Below are positions 20,753 to 32,362 of a DNA stretch of 64,000 nucleotides, in pieces. The notes beneath the pieces are model-generated. The model saw nothing but the letters and a program-made list of their open reading frames with translations, was not told the origin of the DNA and made no database searches. How positions within the stretch are numbered: position 1 is the first letter of the stretch; the number at the start of each line of letters is the position of its first letter. Made by a program: the position numbers and the translations under genes. Origin of the DNA: Ectocarpus siliculosus (lineage: Eukaryota > Sar > Phaeophyceae > Ectocarpales > Ectocarpaceae); the NCBI GenBank assembly GCA_000310025.1, contig FN648536.1, positions 16,946 to 80,945 on the forward strand. The letters run 5' to 3'.

Positions 20753-22226
20753 TGTGTGGTCGTCACATTTTCTCTTGTGCGTGCGGTGACCTACCGCTCC
20801 GCATTTGCGTCCCTACGCAATACACACCCTACCCCGGTGTGTGCCGTTGTATAACTTATGAGGACTCTGCCGAACTGTGGGCGCGTACGCTTGCTGGGTG
20901 GGTGCATTTATTTGATCCTCTGATGTGTGGTGTGGTTTTCCTCTTTCTACGCTGCCTACATGCATGGACCCTGCTGGAAAACTGGAAAATGGAACTTGTC
21001 GTGGTTACGCATTCCAGCCTCAAAATCACCCGAATACACGCTCTGTTTGGTACCGGTGCCTGCTGTCAGACCTACCCACCGAACCTCAGGCCCTGAGGAA
21101 TCCATCTAATAGACATACATACATGTGGAGTCGAACCCGGTGTTTGGATGTGGGATACTTCCATCCTACGCCGCGCTACCAACAGACAACCAATCATTTT
21201 CGGTCTCGGGCTGTGTCCCGCTGACTATATAGTCACGAAAAAAACCGAGACTCCGCCCACTCCGTGCATCACCAGCTACTGCAACGCAGTGTGACATCAA
21301 TTTTATGCTTTCTGACAGTGACAACAAGTGGAAATAATTGTTTGCCCTACTTCCCTAACTCCGAAGTTTGACATTTTCATGTGGGAAATCCACACAACAA
21401 AACGGTTACCCCCACCAGCCATACAAATGAGTATGGTTCTTCTCATGAACCCCCATCGTTTGTGCATCATAAGCAACAACCACATCGACGCCGTCGCCCA
21501 CGGCACAGCAGTTGTCAACTACCAAAATAACCTCCTGCTGGCATCGGCCGTCGTTCTGTCACGCACCCCCGAGGTCACCCTGGAGGTTTGGCCCAACATA
21601 ATGCGTGGAAACCACGTGCGTGCCTGGAGACCACACTTATTTTTTGAAATCGCTGTTGGATGTACTCACAGCATCATCAACAGATTATTGCGAGCAAGAA
21701 TTTCCCGAGCAGATGGAGCGGGGAGTTTGGGGGTTCAATGGTTGCTATGGATTAGATTTGGTGGTACCAACTTTATCACATATTGCAGGTTTGAGGGTAT
21801 GGGTGTCTACAACGGAATTTGTGTGCGTGGCTTGTGGTTCCTCACTTCCTTTTTCTGTGTATAATCAAGTCCTTTTTCCGGCTCTCACGCCAACCCCGGC
21901 TTCCACGCCCATACTCCGGCTATCACGCCAACCCGGCTTCCACGCCTTCAGGACTCCCACGTCCCTACATATACCTTTACATCAGGGCCACCACGCCACC
22001 CGGCTTCCACGCCACAACTATATTATACACGAGCTTCCACGCTCCACCACGTAGAAGGGCTTTCACGCCCGCGGATAGTTTCTACATTTTGACCGTTGGC
22101 AGTACCCAGCTGCTGGCACCTTTTGTTTCCCACTACGGGACCCCGCGCCGAGGCACCCACGCACAAAGCTACTCAACACGCTAGCGGTTCGATCAAGAGA
22201 GTGGCCGCTGTGTCTACGCGCGCAAG
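20753..22226 (+). other. leader between primer site and gag; second tRNA-like patch at 21117-21195
   Basis: No recognised gene. A 178-codon frame (21328-21864) has no family signature. On the minus strand 21195-21117 has a tRNA-like pattern (TTGGTAGCGCGG...GGTTCGACTCC) that may be the head of another SINE. From 21880 to 22060 a CGGCTTCCACGCC-type motif recurs several times. Confidence 0.35.
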
Positions 22227-23381
22227 ATGCCGGATGGAGACGGACGACAGCCTCCGGGGGGACAAGGTCATGGTGATCCTTCCCCGGGAGAAGGCACCGG
22301 CGATGGAGGAACCAACTATTCGTTCACCGCCGATGCAGAAGAACAAGACAATCTGGGAGGGAGAGCGGCGGCGGGGGGAGATCAGCAAGACTCGATGCGT
22401 CAGCTGGTCGACCTTCTCAAGCATGCTTTCACGGCAAACTCCCAGGACCAGGGGCATCGTGCCCATTCAGGCACGTCTAGCGCCCAGACAGTAGAGTTGA
22501 AACAGCGGGACAAAGTCGAGGTCCCTGTTTGGAGTGATGATTTCCTCAAAAATCGATCGATGGAGGTTGCGTTGCGGATTTTCACGAGTGCGTTTGAAGC
22601 GTGGATGGAGAACGAGGGAGTGGTTGACGCAATGAGAGGCCCAGAGATTCCTGTAGCTGCAGCTCAAGTGAATGTGGATTGGATGAAACGTTCGTTTGGT
22701 GAGGAGAGAGTAAAGCAGTCTAGGAAGGTATGGATTTTCATGCTGTCGAAGATCACGGCACAATCTATTCAAGGGCAATTGCTCGCAGCGGAGAGTCCGC
22801 AAGCCGGGTACAAAATTTTCTTGGACTACTACCGACGCAGTAAAAACGAGGAAAGACAGACGTTTGATGATCAGTGGAATGTGCTGTGTCAGAGGAATGG
22901 AGAAAGTTTGATGGACTACTTTGGTAGAGCTAAGGCGCTTTGGATGAGACTGGTGTCATACGGTGATAATCGTGCTGAAGTGTCCATGTGCAAGCACATC
23001 GCTCGGGGTTTTTTGCCAGAATTTGAGAAAATTAAAGAGCGTGTCCTTTTTCACCCCATGTTGTCGAGTGCACAAATGCAGGAGGCGTTGAGGACGGCTG
23101 AGCACGAGCAGAGGTACGAGCGGAGGTCTGGAGAGAGAGGAGAGGAGACGAGGCACGCCCTCGTCGCTGCCGGCATGGGCCGGGGCGGCGGGCAGAGGAG
23201 ACCAGCCATTGTCGGCATGGGTCACGGCGGACCGCAGCAGCAGCAGCAGCAGCAGCAGCCACAGGCGTCGATGCAGCCACCGCAGCAGCAGCAGCGGCAG
23301 CAGCAGCAGCAGCAGCAGCAGCAGCTGGGACCGTACATCTGCCAGTACCACGGGGCCCAACACCTCGCACGCGACCGCTGA
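22227..23381 (+). CDS. retrotransposon gag (copia-type), frameshifted at 3' end
   Basis: ATG at 22227 opens 384 codons. After a Gly-rich start, residues about 85-300 form a typical UBN2/gag-like helical capsid region (SFEAWM-like segment, KVWIFMLSKIT, DQWNVLCQRNGESLMDYFGRAKAL). Then come RG-rich and Q-rich stretches (CAG repeats, 23236-23322) and the first residues of a zinc-knuckle-like CQYHG. One G too many in the GGGG at about 23351-23354 throws the frame out. In the next frame the knuckle continues HGPNTSHATADCHKL and stays open. The capsid packages element RNA into virus-like particles. The frameshift may be a mutation, a sequencing error or less likely programmed. Confidence 0.75.
   Translation: MPDGDGRQPPGGQGHGDPSPGEGTGDGGTNYSFTADAEEQDNLGGRAAAGGDQQDSMRQLVDLLKHAFTANSQDQGHRAHSGTSSAQTVELKQRDKVEVPVWSDDFLKNRSMEVALRIFTSAFEAWMENEGVVDAMRGPEIPVAAAQVNVDWMKRSFGEERVKQSRKVWIFMLSKITAQSIQGQLLAAESPQAGYKIFLDYYRRSKNEERQTFDDQWNVLCQRNGESLMDYFGRAKALWMRLVSYGDNRAEVSMCKHIARGFLPEFEKIKERVLFHPMLSSAQMQEALRTAEHEQRYERRSGERGEETRHALVAAGMGRGGGQRRPAIVGMGHGGPQQQQQQQQPQASMQPPQQQQRQQQQQQQQQLGPYICQYHGAQHLARDR
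23236..23322 (+). repeat. CAG/CAA trinucleotide repeat in gag
   Basis: Two (CAG)n blocks interrupted by CCACAGGCGTCGATGCAGCC-type sequence code for poly-glutamine in the gag frame. On the minus strand they read as poly-Leu or poly-Ala, which explains the long spurious frames there. Confidence 0.85.
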
Positions 23382-24727
23382 CTGTCACAAGTTGCGCAGC
23401 GAGTTCCTGGCGAATTACAACGAGATCAGCGCGTACTTGAGCGGCAGGAGGGACGCCGAGGCGGCCGCTCATCCACGAGGCGGATCGCAGAACCTGGGGC
23501 GGGTTGGTGGTCCATCAGTACAGCAGTCGTACCAATTCCAACACGGTGCGGGCTGGAGTCAGGGCCACCCTCATGCGCCTCAGGGGCCGCCGCGTGGGCC
23601 AGGACCCGGAGCTGGGGGGCAGATGCAGGGGCGCAACGATGGGGGACGGGGCTACGGCGGCTACGGGCCTCGCCCCTACGAAAGCCGTGGGCAAGGCGGC
23701 GGCCGCGGGGGCAATTTCCCGCCGGCCAACGTACCTGCAGGGCAGCTTGCCAGCGTCCCCGCGGCCCTTTTTTCCGGCTCACCTGGCCATCGGGGGCGGA
23801 GATTCGTTCGGTGGCGAAAGCAGCTCGGGATGGCAGCAAACGTCGGCGCCGGCACCCACGCCAAGCTGGGCCCCATCACCTTCCGAGGCGGGATACGGGT
23901 ATGGGCTCGCGGCTCACGGGGGGAACCACAGCGGCGGTTCCTACGGCAACGCCGGCGGGGGATTTGGCTTCGGCTATTTTTCCGAAGACGGCGGGCCGCA
24001 CCAGCAGCAGGAGGCCAACGTAACATACTGCCCTTCTGCTGCAGGTCCTGACGCGTATCAGCCGAGAGTCTACAACGAGGCCTTCTACGTCTCGGAGCAG
24101 CCGGCGCCCTTCCCGCAGCAGCAGGCGAGTTTTGAGCAGCAGCAGGAGCAGCAGTACCACGGCGTGCCTCAGGCGGCCTCTTCCTCCTCCTCTCCCTCTC
24201 CAGATCCAGGCGACGTTCTACCTCCTGCTGGCGACGCCCCTCTTCGTCTCTTCATGGCACGAAGTGTGTGCCCTCGAGGCAAGTTTGATTCTTTTCTTGA
24301 GTCTGCGTTTGGTTTTAAGGCGTCTGACGTTTTCGTACCTGCTGTACCCGGTGTTGACCCTGAAATGCTTGCGAGTCACGATAGGAATCACTGTTTTTCT
24401 GAGCAAGATTTGCACAGGGTTGCTTCTCCGAGTCTGTCTGCGATGTTCGAGAATTATGAGAAGGAGACCGATTTTCATGAGACTGATGCGATTGTGCCCG
24501 CTGTGCCTGACGTGGTTGTGAGTACTGAGTCTGATGGGATAATGCATGCTGTCCATGATGTGAGGGTGCCTTCTATGCCTGCTGTGATCGCGACTGCTGA
24601 GCCGGATAAGATTGTGCCTGCTGCCTCTGATGTATCTGGAATGCTAATTGTAGCTCGTGTCACCAAGCGTCCCCACAGTAGACAAAGCTTTTCTATGCCA
24701 ACCGTACATGCCGAATCCGAAGGGTAG
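23355..24727 (+). pseudogene. gag-pol linker region of the copia element (two frames)
   Basis: After the knuckle the frame runs through a Gly/Arg/Pro-rich stretch to about 23790. It then continues in another frame (GGGDSFGGESSSGWQQ, then QQ-rich and acidic parts) to TAG at 24725-24727. The protease frame overlaps the end. So at least three frame changes are needed to link gag to protease, which argues that this copy is defective as assembled. Confidence 0.5.
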
Positions 24728-26095
24728 CGAGCAGTGGCAGGCCGATTCTGGAGCGAGCGCGATGATTTCGAACCAGATAGATCACATGTACGACATTCGC
24801 CACTTGGGCCAGGATGAACAATTTATTCAAATTGGAGACTCGGCTCTCATCAAGGTTGCAGCTGTAGGAAGCTTAGACCTTCGGTTCCACCAAATCGGAG
24901 CCGACGGGAAACAGGAAGACATAGACATTACTGTGCCAGAAGTTTTGTTTGTGCCCGGGTGTGGATTCAATCTTTTTTCGGTTTGGAAAGTTTCGCACAA
25001 GCATGAAGTCCGCATAAACCCTAGCGGAACTCAACTGCTGCACGGTAAACTACGATTCATCCGTGGAGTGTCAAGTGACTCCCTTTTCGCCTCCCGCCTT
25101 CCCCACAAAGATGTGTCTCAAGTGAATGTTGCGCGTGAGAGTTTTCTGGTGAAGCCGGCCTCTACTGCCGAGAGTAGTGACCCCTCGAGAGAATGGGCCC
25201 ATTCCTGCATGTTGAACATCTTTATGCATGCCCAGAGATCTGAAGTGTTGACTTGCCTTCTGGATTCGGATTTTGAACCCCCCCGCGTGACGGATGTTTC
25301 GGCAGAATCCTCTGCCAGGATGATAGATGTTTGGGAGGGTGCTGAGTGTGATCGTGCTTTGGCTGTGTTGGGTCCGGGTAAGACGCCTTTCCATGTCGGC
25401 AATGCAACAAAGGTTATGGATATTAACACGTTCCACCACCGTGCCGGCCACTTGTCCGAACCAATCTTGAGGTTATCCGCAAAACAACACGGAATCACCC
25501 TCACGGGCACAATGGACAGCTGCCGGTGGTGCTTGCCGGCGCGGGGGACGAGGGCACCGGTGCCGAAGCAGGGGGGCGGATACCGCGGCAAGAGGGCGCC
25601 GAACGACATGTTCCACATCGACATGTGCGGCGGGTACACGGCGACCATCGGCGGCAACCACTACATGCTCTTCGGTGTGGACGCCGCCACGGGCTGGATC
25701 GTCTGCTATGCCATGCGGCGGAAGTCGGAGGCGTTGGCGGTCTTCAAGCGCATGGTCGTGGACGCCGCCCACAAGGCTGGCACCGCGATCAAGTGCGTCC
25801 GGGGCGACTGTGACGCCCTCTGGACCAGCGGCGACTTCAAGGAGTTCTGTGCCAGCATGGGGATCGCGATCGAGTACTCCCCTCCCGGCGTGCAGCAGTA
25901 CAACGGCGTCGTCGAGAGCGCCATCCAGAGGTGCCTCAAGGTCGGCAAGGCGTCTCGCCGCGCTGCCCAAGAGATACTTGGCCCCGCTGGATTTTCTCGT
26001 ATCCGCGGGCTGAGCGTTCGGGGCGACGAGCTCTGGGCGGAGTCCGCAAAAGACGCCGCGCAGAAGCTGAACCAGTCTGCATCTCCTTCCAACGC
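24657..26095 (+). CDS. copia-type protease and integrase (truncated by gap)
   Basis: One open frame up to the assembly gap. The aspartic protease site is WQADSGASAMISNQ, followed by VLFVPGCGFNLFSVWKV, typical of copia protease. The pre-integrase zinc site is FHHRAGHLSEPIL...CRWC (H-x4-H...C-x2-C). The integrase core has the D,D-35-E set: FHIDMCG, RGDCDALW and YNGVVESAI. Integrase inserts the element cDNA into the genome. Order protease-integrase with RT expected after it defines Ty1/copia. RT and RNase H are not seen, because sequence ends in Ns and nothing copia-like resumes after them. GC content rises sharply within the integrase. Confidence 0.85.
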
Positions 26096-26195
26096 NNNNN
26101 NNNNNNNNNNNNNNNNNNNNNNNNNNNNNNNNNNNNNNNNNNNNNNNNNNNNNNNNNNNNNNNNNNNNNNNNNNNNNNNNNNNNNNNNNNNNNNN
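26096..26195. other. assembly gap (100 N)
   Basis: Exactly 100 Ns, the usual placeholder for a gap of unknown size. It cuts the copia integrase; the missing RT/RNase H may lie here. Confidence 0.98.
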
Positions 26196-29100
26196 TATTG
26201 TTTATGCCCAAACGCGATATGGACGTGAAACAAATACCGCGTGTCGGCGTGGTGTGCGCCGCATGATGTTTACATAATTTGTTATTCCTTCGCTCGGTTC
26301 TTACGGGCTACACTGTAGTTATGTGGGGTGCGCTCCTCTGCTCACCGTGCAAACGTGCGGAAATACGGACCACACCAGACCATCAATCAACGGATTCTCG
26401 TCATGACGAGCAGGATTGGGGAGCATGTGACCCGAGCTGAAGGAAGGAGTAAGCATGGTTTTATCTGTTGAGGGAAACCCCGTCGACAACCAAAACCGCA
26501 GATTAACCTTAAAATGAATATGAATCCGAGCTTCATTAATCATTGCTTGTACGGATTTGTTGTGCTGAGTGTCTGTCTTCGGACACGACGACATTCTGAC
26601 AACACCACCATTGTTGGGCTGCCTCCAACCTCAAGGCTTGTTCCGGATATTCCAGGCATATCTATCCCACCCTGCCTTCGCTGGTGCCTTGTTTTCGTTG
26701 TTGTTTCTGTTCCCTGTGGCCAGGGGAGGGACGCCCTCAGCGCCGATGCCGTCTGGATTGTGCCACGACGAGCTTCGTGTCATTTGCACCAAGCCACAAC
26801 ACCGAGACCAGCCTTCAACAAACCACAATTAATTGCAAAAATCAACGACGATCATTCCAAAATATGCACACCGCGGACCGCGATAAATCCGGACATGACC
26901 ACACAACCTGCACCAACCTGCACCAACCCACAAGGCACTTCACCGACGAACAACGACCCATTTGACCACGAAACCTCGACCCGACACTGCCACACCACAG
27001 TGCCGACTACAACGTGAACACGAACCACCCAAAGACCCCGGGCACCCGATCGTGTGCCACAAATAAATACAATCAAACATCTGGGCTTCTTTGTCGTGCA
27101 TCCATCATCTTTCTTTTCCCCTGGCGCCATCGCCACCTGTGACCGTGTGTTGATCACGCGGCCTTTCCCCATCTAATACTGTCGACCTTACCGGTTGCCA
27201 CATGGGTTGTTGTGACCATGCACGGGGGATGACATGGCACGGTTTCACCTAGTTTTCGTACTTTGTCTATGTCGTGTGTGGGACTGACTACCGGTGTGTT
27301 GGGGTCGATTGTTCTGTCTGCTGGTTTCCTCATTCTCCCTGGATCTGTCGGTGCTGTCGTATGTTACTGTTGTGGCATCATCACAAAGGGGGGGTGCGTC
27401 CTACCAATCACCAAATATCGTTATCCACCCGTACTTCCCCTGACACGCTACTGCACCACCACATGAGGCAAAATGAGAATGTGCATATTGTCATGAAAAA
27501 CGATATGCAATCAGCACCACCACAGGTGTGAGGTGGAGCACAAAGGGAAATAAATAATCGTTGAAAAAAAATCGGCGTTTACTCCCTCCCGTATCACCCT
27601 CGATGGTTGTGCAGTACGAACCACACTACACTGAAGAGTGCAGTCTCTACACGTACAAAAAAGCGCAGTACAGGCCTCCCCACGAAAAATGAGGGGACTG
27701 CCGCCAGAATAAAGTAAATATTTGTATAACGGAAAATACACACCCTCTACTGCTGTTCACCCACGCTGGATACCCCACTCTTCCGCATGTCCGGTCATGG
27801 AACACGCTTCTTGTTTCTATTGTTATTTTTTTTTTCTTCCCACTCTGTTTGTTTTACAGACCTGCTTCTTGCGAATCGATTCCGCTAACCTACCTACGAC
27901 CTACGCTGACCCATAACATATTTTCCCGGAGACACCAACGAACGTCTCATTTCCATTCAACTTCCCACACGAGCGGGAGCACCACATATGCATATGTCAC
28001 GATTGCAAGCACGCCTCATTCCACGGAGACGACACACCTGACATGCACTACAACGGAGAGCATCCACAATGGCGGCGATCGGCCTTGGCATCCGAAACCC
28101 ATGGGTGATATTATTGAATGGTTGTTTGTCTGGTGTTTCCGTTCAAAGGGAATGGAAAATGGTTGCTGCGTTGACTGTCTTGTTATTTCGGCTGGTAATT
28201 CTCTCTACTCGGTTCTACGGTCTTCCTGGAACTCCGGCAGCACCATGTGGCCACGGACCATACTCCGGCCCCCACGGATAACCGTGGTGCGGCCTACTCT
28301 GCGTGAAATGCCCCACGGGTGTGCAATGTCTTACGATCGCCTTAACCACCACCCACCAACCACGCTACCCTACCGGCAACGTGGGCGGTGAGTATACGAA
28401 CCAGTGGATGAAAGGGTGAGTATGTAGACCAAGGTGAGCGTCTGGACTCCAGGGGAAGAACGGGAGGCGCCTCCAACGAGTGCCTCGTGCTTGGCTTTCA
28501 GGTTGTTTCGAGTTACTAGTAGGGGGCGGGATGGATGGATCGTACGATGCTTCTTGGTGAACCCCACACCACCAATGCCAAAGCCATCAAGCCAACCAGC
28601 TTCCACCACTAGCCACATCAATCCCTAAATCTCAACCTTGACCACCTCACACCAGAACAGAACAGAACACCAGAACAATCCATCTTGTGTCACACACCAA
28701 ACTGTTGTAACAACCTCACGAAGGCAAAAACCGCGCCATCATCCCACCTTGTGACAAACCACCACTCCAAGAAAGTGTCACTGAACGTGAAATTCTCGGA
28801 TCGGACACCGAGTCCATCCCTGAACCTCATCCTCGATCGTCTCAAACTATGACAACTCATAACATGAGACCTGTGGCCTGTGCCGTTCATCGAACCACCA
28901 TCTCGCAGAGGCAAGCGTCGTCACCAGACCACCTTGTGTTCAGCCACCAGCATGCCTTATGAACCGACACGCTTCCACATCCACCCGAAGTGCCACCATC
29001 CACCAACCGTCGTCACACCCTAAAAACATGCCACGGACTTCCAATGACTGACCCCCTCCACTCTGAGTCGTGGTTGGCCTGCTCAGCCTGGTTCCCGGTT

Positions 29101-29440
29101 GGCAAGTCGCTGTACATGGCGGTTTCTGTTGCTTTTCTGTAGGAGTGCAGCGTGCGTTTTTGGGGCTATTATTCTCTGTCTCGGTTTCACCCGCTTACCA
29201 GCCTGGTCCACTGTCGGCGCTGTGGTGATGATATCGCCGCCCCGGGGGGCGCAGAATGACTTCTTCGTGCCGGTGAACCTATTCTGATCTCATCAATGAT
29301 TGCTCCTTGTTAGAGGACTACTCACACGCTCACACCGCGTCGGTGACCACTAACGCTAACGCTAACCCCCACCCCTTTGAGATTGACCCTAAGGCCTCGA
29401 CTGGCTACATCGAAGTTGTTTCAGATGACCCTCAACTAGA
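26196..29440. other. no supported gene
   Basis: CAC/ACC-rich sequence with only short frames. Three weakly similar stretches near 27295, 28180 and 29150 (T(C/T)G(A)TTGTTCTGTCTG-like) suggest old internal duplication. If the flanking LTRs are a pair, this is element interior whose coding part is decayed. Confidence 0.4.
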
Positions 29441-29559
29441 TGCGCGGGGCCACCGTCATGCGACCAAATGGTGAGGTACCCTACCGCGTTGTCCTGCTGG
29501 CACCCTTGATGGCATGGGGCGACATCGACCACTTTCCTACGACTCGTCGACATCATGTG

Positions 29560-31085
29560 GCAGCAATGTCGTGGAGCAGCACCTACAACCTAACATCAAT
29601 CCTCGGGGCCGCCCAACCTGCCCAAGGATAGAGCGGGGACCGCCCCAGATTCCCCCTCCGCACGGCGGAGCGCCCCACGTACCTCCGCTGCCACTGCTGC
29701 CGCCGCAGGTAGCGGGACACCTCCCTCCGCAGGGCAGAGGCTGAAGGTGCGCTACCCGCCCACGCGAGTGACCCTCCGTGCCGCCGCCGCCGCCGGCCGC
29801 GGGACACCTTCCGCCGCAGAGGGGCTGGAGGTGCGCTACCCGCATAACCGGTTGGCCCTCCACCGCAACTACCACTAGTAATGCTGCCCCGACTGGGCGG
29901 AGGTCGGCCCCAGCATCAGCCGGCCGGGTAGCAGCAGCAGCAGCAGCAACAACAGCCCCAGTACCACCTGCATGGACAGCACTTACAGGGGCCGCTCCAG
30001 CCTCACCCGTTCGGGCAGCCGCCGCAACAGCATCAGCTTCCCCCGGACCTCCCGCCGCTCCTGCGCTCGCAGGGAGGACTTGGTGATACCCCACTACCGC
30101 TCCTACCGCCGCAGGGAAGACTTGGTGATGCCCCGCCACCGCTTCTACCGCCGCAGGGAGGATTTGGTGATGCCCCACCACCGCTCCTACCGCCGCGGGG
30201 AGGATACGACGGAGCCCCGCTGCTGCCGCCGCCGCCGCCAGCTGAGCACGGCGGGAGCCAGCAGCCACGACAGCAGGAGCCCCGCCACCAACAGCAGGGA
30301 CTGCCCTCGCCGCAGCAACCGGCGCTGTACCCACAGCCACCGGCACGACACCAGCACCAGCAGCCGGCGCCCCTGACCTTTTCCCCTGGACCTCATCTAC
30401 AGGACGGCCACTACAGATACCTGTCCCACGGCGGCGACGACTCCCCGCCGCACTGGTATGCACCGCCGCAGCCGTACGTAGAAGCCTCCTCTTCCCATCA
30501 CGCGTACGCGGCGCATCCCGCGGCCTTCGCCAACCCGGGCCAAGGCCTACCGGTCCGCCTGGAGAACTGCAAGCACCACGAGAGCATCTTCTCCATGATC
30601 ATCACGATGGTGGGGGGCTCACCCAAAAGCCGTCGGAACGCCGATCCAGGGATCACCTCTCACATCGCCGGCGGACCCATCCCTGTTCTGCAAACGTACC
30701 CCCGATCAGTTCAAGATGGCAGGCATGGGAGCCATGAAGGTTGAAGAGAACGTGCCTGCCGCCGCCAGTGCTTGGAACGTCATGAAGGCATGACCGGGCG
30801 ACCACGCCGCGTTCCGCTTAGGATTCGGCCGTCTGGCTCCAACTCCCGCCGTCGGCTCCCTCGCCGCAAGGACGGCGCCCACCGGCGCCCCCGACGCGAG
30901 GACGACATTCGCACGGCGAGGGGGGCGGATGCGGATGCCGCCAGGCCACCCGCGGACAACCACCTGGCTTCCTCGGCCGACTCTGGCGACGATGACTCCA
31001 GCCTGGAGGCCTTCTATGGCGATGTTTTAACCCTGGGCTACGGACATCCACCACTGCCGTGAGCCCGCCGACTATTGTCCGCCAG
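29560..31085 (+). pseudogene. gag-like Pro/Gln-rich remnant, probably of a gypsy element
   Basis: A plus-strand frame from about 29950 to 30745 reads as a Pro/Gln/Gly-rich protein with a repeated LLPPQGGFGDAPPP unit, then SHHAYAAHPAAF and LPVRLENCKHHESIFSMI. Upstream, 29650-29850 holds two copies of a CGGGACACCT...GAGG...GGTGCGCTACCCGC unit. Low-complexity content resembles algal retrotransposon gag spacers, but no knuckle or capsid motif is clear. A 308-codon frame on the opposite strand is explained by the repeats. Confidence 0.35.
30058..30226 (+). repeat. 42-bp coding minisatellite, about 4 units
   Basis: Units start GCTCCTACCGCCGCAGGGA and read LLPPQGxxGDAPPP. Differences are mostly single substitutions; the last unit is partly changed (GGYDGAP). 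Confidence 0.75.
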
Positions 31086-31176
31086 CCTGGGGGGGTGTGC
31101 CGGCAGTGGACGAACGTCTCAAAGGATGCGCCGTCTTCTCCGGGGGAGACCCAGATTTTATCTGGGCAGGGAAGTG
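31040..31176 (+). repeat. gypsy polypurine/LTR-edge repeat, copy 1
   Basis: About 135 bp matching 32148-32293: CCACTGCCG(T/A)GAGCCCGCCGACT, GCCTGGGGGGGTGT, then GGGGGAGACCCAGATTTTAT and GCAGGGAAGT. The TGGGGGGG/TGT junction looks like a polypurine tract next to an LTR start. Confidence 0.6.
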
Positions 31177-32143
31177 GTTTCGGGAACACAGAAGCCACAT
31201 CGACGTCATCTCCCATGCCCCGGACAACAGCTCCTTCGGCCACGGACTCGAGCGGACTGTCGCCGATCAACAACGCATGACGCGGGAGAGCCTCACCTAC
31301 CGCCACGAGGCCCAGAACCGTCAGCGGGAACGCCACAATGCCCGGGTAGCTCAGGAGTCACCAGGAGCCAAAGCCGCCATCGGAGACGCCGTCCTCATCA
31401 AGGAACCGGCTAACACGCTACACCAAGACAGCCACCACCCGAAGCTCACGCACGACCACTACACCGGTCCGTGGAAGGTCACCAACGTCATCCACAACCG
31501 CCCAAGCTTCGCAGTTCAACTCAACGGCCGCCGGATCCGCCGACGCAAAGTGGCAGCGCCCGACCTCAAGCCCTACCACGTGCGACCGCAGGACATCAGG
31601 CTGCCGTTCGAGGACGAGGTTGCGCATCTCGTGTGGTCGTCCGACCTTGGCCTGGCCGACACCTCCGTCGTCGCTGTGCCGCTGTACACGCTCGTGGACC
31701 GACGGGTGGTATACGGCACCGGTAACAAGACGACGTGGACATGGGAGTACCAAGGCCGTTACCACAATGGTGCCCTCTCGCCTTGGATGACTGAGGATGA
31801 GGCCGGCGACAGCTTCTCGCCACTCCAGCTGGACGTCTTCCACGCGCTATGCGAGGACTACCACGGCAAGGACGCCACCCCACGACCCGCCGGACCGCCT
31901 ACCCGGGGCGAACGCGAAGTAGCGTCCAGGGAGCAAGCGTTGCAGCTCTTCTCTATGGGGACGCCAGTTGGTCGAGAATCTGCCGACACCGACGGACAGC
32001 TCAAGGTTTTCAAGGCAAACGTCTTCGACTACTGCGACCCCTATTGGCGTGTGGAGTACCCGGACGGAGATTGGGAGGAACTCACGAGGCGCGAAATGGA
32101 TACGGGCGTCGGCGTTGCCGCCCGACCATCCCTCTCCGCGTAA
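31097..32143 (+). CDS. Ty3/gypsy integrase C-terminal region
   Basis: A 348-codon open frame. Its first ~25 codons lie in the LTR-edge repeat, so the true upstream part of pol is missing. Residues about 60-105 (QQRMTRESL...RQRERHN) are the basic helical linker usual after the gypsy integrase core. GDAVLIKEP...YTGPWKVTNVI...GRRIRRRKVAAPDLKPY is the GPY/F module. Near the C-terminus, VFDYCDPYWRVEYPDGDWEELTR resembles the Tudor/chromo-like tail common in stramenopile retrotransposons. No catalytic core, RT or protease is present, so this is the 3' end of a truncated element lying inside the larger LTR pair. It ends at TAA about 60 bp before a second polypurine tract. Confidence 0.75.
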   Translation: MPAVDERLKGCAVFSGGDPDFIWAGKWFREHRSHIDVISHAPDNSSFGHGLERTVADQQRMTRESLTYRHEAQNRQRERHNARVAQESPGAKAAIGDAVLIKEPANTLHQDSHHPKLTHDHYTGPWKVTNVIHNRPSFAVQLNGRRIRRRKVAAPDLKPYHVRPQDIRLPFEDEVAHLVWSSDLGLADTSVVAVPLYTLVDRRVVYGTGNKTTWTWEYQGRYHNGALSPWMTEDEAGDSFSPLQLDVFHALCEDYHGKDATPRPAGPPTRGEREVASREQALQLFSMGTPVGRESADTDGQLKVFKANVFDYCDPYWRVEYPDGDWEELTRREMDTGVGVAARPSLSA

Positions 32144-32147
32144 CCCT

Positions 32148-32293
32148 GGACTACGGCCTACTACCACTGCCGAGAGCCCGCCGACTGTCGTCTGGCGGCC
32201 TGGGGGGGTGTACCGGCCGTGAAAGAATGTGCAAGAGTACCACGTCGTCTACGCAGCGGGGGAGACCCAGATTTTATCTTGGCAGGGAAGTAT
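32148..32293 (+). repeat. gypsy polypurine/LTR-edge repeat, copy 2
   Basis: Second copy of 31040-31176. A third TGGGGGGGTGT junction with different downstream sequence sits at 32354-32366 and starts the right LTR of the big element. Confidence 0.6.
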
Positions 32294-32362
32294 GAACCGT
32301 GTATGGGCACCGTGCGGCCGCCCTGTTAGCATAGCCGAGCACCACGGTCGATGCTGGGGGGG

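Noticed and set aside
22956-23472. Minus-strand poly-Leu and poly-Ala ORFs
   Set aside because: By-products of the CAG repeat inside gag.
29537-30463. 308-codon minus-strand ORF with Ala/Val-rich repeats
   Set aside because: It is the complement of the Pro/Gln-rich minisatellite region; the repeat keeps all frames open.
31097-32143. Host chromatin protein with a Tudor-like domain
   Set aside because: The basic linker and GPY/F module and flanking polypurine/LTR repeats identify it as gypsy pol.
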